Shown here in pieces: positions 62,238-64,000 of a stretch of 64,000 nt of DNA; position 1 is the first letter of the stretch; every line of letters begins with the position of its first letter. A program made the position numbers and the translations under genes. The stretch spans positions 3,970,501 to 4,034,500 of the forward strand of contig NZ_CP107970.1 in the NCBI RefSeq assembly GCF_036090055.1, read 5' to 3'. The notes under the pieces were generated by a model. That model saw only the letters and a program-made list of their open reading frames with translations, did no database searches and was not told the origin of the DNA. This stretch comes from Nocardioides sp. NBC_00368 (GTDB taxonomy: Bacteria; Actinomycetota; Actinomycetes; Propionibacteriales; Nocardioidaceae).

Positions 62238-62248
62238 TGTTTGCTCCC

Positions 62249-63424
62249 ATGGACCGCCTGACTGTCGCCCAACGCGCGAACGTGCCTCCTTTTCACGTGA
62301 TGGACATGCTCGAGCGGGCGGCGCAGAGGCAGCGGACGTACGCCGATCTCATCTCGCTCACCTCGGGACAGCCGTCGACGGGGGCGCCCCAGGCGGTCAC
62401 CGCCGAGGCGGTGCGGCTCCTGCAGAGCGGTGACCCGCTGGGCTACACGCCGGCCATTGGGATCCTGGAGCTGCGGCAGGCGATCGCCGGGCATCACCGG
62501 GCCTGGCACGGGATCGAGGTCTCCCCGGAGGACGTGATCGTCACGACCGGTGCCAGCGGCGGGTTCCTGGCCAGCTTCCTGGCGGCCTTCGACGTCGGGG
62601 ACAAGGTGGCGATGGCCCGGCCGTCCTACCCCTGCTATCGCAACGTGCTCGCGGCCCTCGGCTGCGAGGTCGTGGAGATCCCGACGGGTGCGGCCGAGCG
62701 GTTCCAGCCGACCGTCGGGCAGGTGCAGGAGCTGCACGAGCGCGTCGGGCTGAAGGGCCTGGTGGTGGCCAGCCCGGCCAACCCGACCGGCACGATGCTG
62801 CTCCCCGAGGAGCTGGCCGGACTGGCGCGCTACTGCGAGGAGGCCGGGATCCAGCTGATCTCGGACGAGATCTACCACGGCCTGACGTACGCCACCGACG
62901 GCGGCCGCGGCCGCAGCGCCTGGGAGACCTCGCGCGACGCCGTCGTGTTCGGCTCGTTCTCCAAGTACTTCTCGATGACGGGCTGGCGCATCGGCTGGCT
63001 GCTCGCTCCCGCCCATCTGCGGCGCGCGATCGACGTCCTGGTCGGCAACTTCACCATCTGTCCGCCGGCGCTCGCCCAGCATGCCGCCGTGGCCGCGTTC
63101 ACGCCGGACGCCTACGCCGAGCTCGACGGCCACGTGACCCGCTACGCGGCCAACCGCGGCGTACTCCTCGACGGCCTCCGCTCGCTCGGCGTCACCGAGA
63201 TGGCTCCGGCCGACGGCGCGTTCTACGTCTACGCCGACGTCAGCCGCTGGACCGACGACACCATGGCCTGGTGCCATCAGATCCTCGACCGCACCGGTGT
63301 CGCGATGGCTCCCGGGATCGACTTCGATCCCGTCGACGGCCATCGCTTCGTACGTCTCTCCTTCGCCGGCTCCGCCGCCGAGATCGAGCAGGGCCTCGAC
63401 CGTCTCTCCACCGTCCTTCGCTAG
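62249..63424 (+). CDS. PLP-dependent aminotransferase (class I/II)
   Basis: 391 aa from ATG 62249 (an ATG four codons earlier is possible; no clear ribosome site before either, so leaderless translation is possible). The PLP lysine is Lys239 in GSFSKYFSMTGWRIGW, with the Asn/Asp/Tyr positions in ASPANPTGTM and SDEIYHGLTY and the C-terminal Arg in RFVRLSFAGS. The fold type I enzyme transfers amino groups between an amino acid and an oxo acid; the substrate is unknown. It starts at the right edge of the inverted repeat. Confidence 0.88.
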   Translation: MDRLTVAQRANVPPFHVMDMLERAAQRQRTYADLISLTSGQPSTGAPQAVTAEAVRLLQSGDPLGYTPAIGILELRQAIAGHHRAWHGIEVSPEDVIVTTGASGGFLASFLAAFDVGDKVAMARPSYPCYRNVLAALGCEVVEIPTGAAERFQPTVGQVQELHERVGLKGLVVASPANPTGTMLLPEELAGLARYCEEAGIQLISDEIYHGLTYATDGGRGRSAWETSRDAVVFGSFSKYFSMTGWRIGWLLAPAHLRRAIDVLVGNFTICPPALAQHAAVAAFTPDAYAELDGHVTRYAANRGVLLDGLRSLGVTEMAPADGAFYVYADVSRWTDDTMAWCHQILDRTGVAMAPGIDFDPVDGHRFVRLSFAGSAAEIEQGLDRLSTVLR

Positions 63425-63461
63425 GCGTCGCTGGCGATTTTGAGAAAGTTCAGGATTTTAC

Positions 63462-63488
63462 GTTTAGAACTCGCACAGCGGGGTAGGA
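63462..63488 (+). promoter_or_regulatory. SigB/SigF-type promoter of the right-end WXG gene
   Basis: GTTTAGAAC (63462-63470), ten bases, GGGTAGGA (63481-63488), only 30 bp before the start, giving a leader of about 20-25 nt. The AAAGTTCAGGATTTTAC upstream matches the stretch before the Esx pair. Confidence 0.7.
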
Positions 63489-63517
63489 CCATCTCAGAGA
63501 ACTGTCTGAGGAGGGAT

Positions 63518-63880
63518 ATGTACGGCGACAGCGACGTGATCCGTCGTCGGGTGAACCGTCTGCGTGAGCAGGCGGACGACATCCGCGCGAGTGCCGACAA
63601 GCTGGTGAGCCAGGCCGAGGCCGTGCCGTGGCACGGTCGTGCGGCCGAGTCCCTCCGCGGGCGGATGAAGGAGCGTGCCACCGCGCTGCGCATCACCGCC
63701 GAGCAGCACGATCGGGCGGCCGACACCCTGGCCAATCACCTCAAGCAGGTCGACCTGCTCAAGGAGCAGATCGCCGAGGCCGAAGCACGCGCCGAGGCGC
63801 TGATCGCCGACGGCAAGCTCACCGGATTCGAGGCCCCTGAGCCGGGCCACAAGGACTGGCTGGAGGTCACCCTTCGATGA
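63518..63880 (+). CDS. WXG100-like coiled-coil protein
   Basis: 120 aa from ATG 63518 with GAGGAGG upstream. A helical protein with a true W38-H39-G40 (VPWHGRAAESLRGRM) between long charged helices; the second (about 48-105) is longer than in EsxA/B and ends LTGFEAPEPGHKDWLEV. It is followed by ATGA overlap with the next gene, so the two are coupled. It carries the same promoter type as the Esx genes of the main locus, 35 kb or more away from them. Confidence 0.75.
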   Translation: MYGDSDVIRRRVNRLREQADDIRASADKLVSQAEAVPWHGRAAESLRGRMKERATALRITAEQHDRAADTLANHLKQVDLLKEQIAEAEARAEALIADGKLTGFEAPEPGHKDWLEVTLR

Positions 63881-64000
63881 CGACGATCGACCTGGGACCC
63901 GCGCCGGCGGCGCCGACCGAGCCGTGGGCAGGGGTGCCCCGCCGGGTGGGCCTGACCCTTCCCGAGCTCACCCACGCCTGCGAGACCATCGGGGCGCCGC
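63877..64000 (+). CDS. Gene coupled to the WXG protein, N-terminal part only
   Basis: It begins in an ATGA overlap with the preceding stop. The visible 41 codons read MTTIDLGPAPAAPTEPWAG and continue VPRRVGLTLPELTHACETIG up to the window edge. The function cannot be judged. By position, it should be the partner or substrate of the WXG protein. Confidence 0.65.
   Translation, partial: MTTIDLGPAPAAPTEPWAGVPRRVGLTLPELTHACETIGAP

Overview
The window is high-G+C actinobacterial DNA. Gene order, codon use and the frequent CGTACG-type words suggest Nocardioides or another Nocardioidaceae; the genus is an inference. Left part (1-18.1 kb) is conserved chromosome. It begins with a NUDIX gene (cut by the window edge), then ridA, a 51-aa protein, two ArsA-like ATPases, wblA/whiB4 and a class A penicillin-binding protein; this is an order known around Mycobacterium Rv3678c-Rv3682. 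After YqeY, a phosphoesterase, tRNA-Pro and an F420-type oxidoreductase comes a minus-strand run dnaX-ybaB-recR-DUF5063-ask-asd. The aspartokinase has an extra pair of ACT domains. The SRP RNA and tRNA-Ser(GGA) follow.

From 19.0 to 29.5 kb lies a type VII (ESX) secretion core: mycP, eccB, eccD, an Esx pair, a second EccD-like membrane protein and a three-ATPase EccC. No EccE was recognised. The mycosin seems to have lost its catalytic His and its oxyanion Asn. From 29.5 to 39.0 kb come two overlapping membrane Ser/Thr kinases with FG-GAP/VCBS-like calcium-binding repeats outside the membrane (one resembles a pseudokinase), three lipoproteins including a solute-binding protein, and two DUF3592-type membrane proteins.

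From 39.1 to 49.1 kb there are two related accessory cassettes on the minus strand. Each holds, in transcription order, two nearly identical 95-aa Esx-like proteins in which the WXG turn is F-K-T, a 98-99-aa Esx-like helper, a large protein with a conserved N-terminus, a YxxxE motif, a hydrophobic centre and a divergent C-terminus, and then paralogous accessory proteins plus a four-helix membrane protein. The most economical reading is a polymorphic type VII effector system with candidate immunity or chaperone genes. Upstream (49.2-55.2 kb) are an EssC-like ATPase with an FHA domain and an RDD-FHA protein. These resemble the Bacillota type (T7SSb) architecture, so the locus combines ESX and EssC-type features. 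Kinases and FHA proteins together suggest control of secretion by threonine phosphorylation.

Four Esx-family units scattered over 40 kb share a promoter-like sequence (GTTTAGAAC, 10 bp, GGGTAGGA or GGGTAAGA) that fits a SigB/SigF-type sigma factor. All four 95-aa Esx genes also carry a TCAC-N6-GTGA hairpin 65-69 nt before the start codon.

The right end (55.3-64 kb) returns to housekeeping-type genes: a spermidine-synthase-like protein, an amidohydrolase, a HerA-like ATPase, a LytR_C protein, a cation/proton antiporter and an aminotransferase. A further WXG protein with the same promoter and the start of its partner gene close the window.
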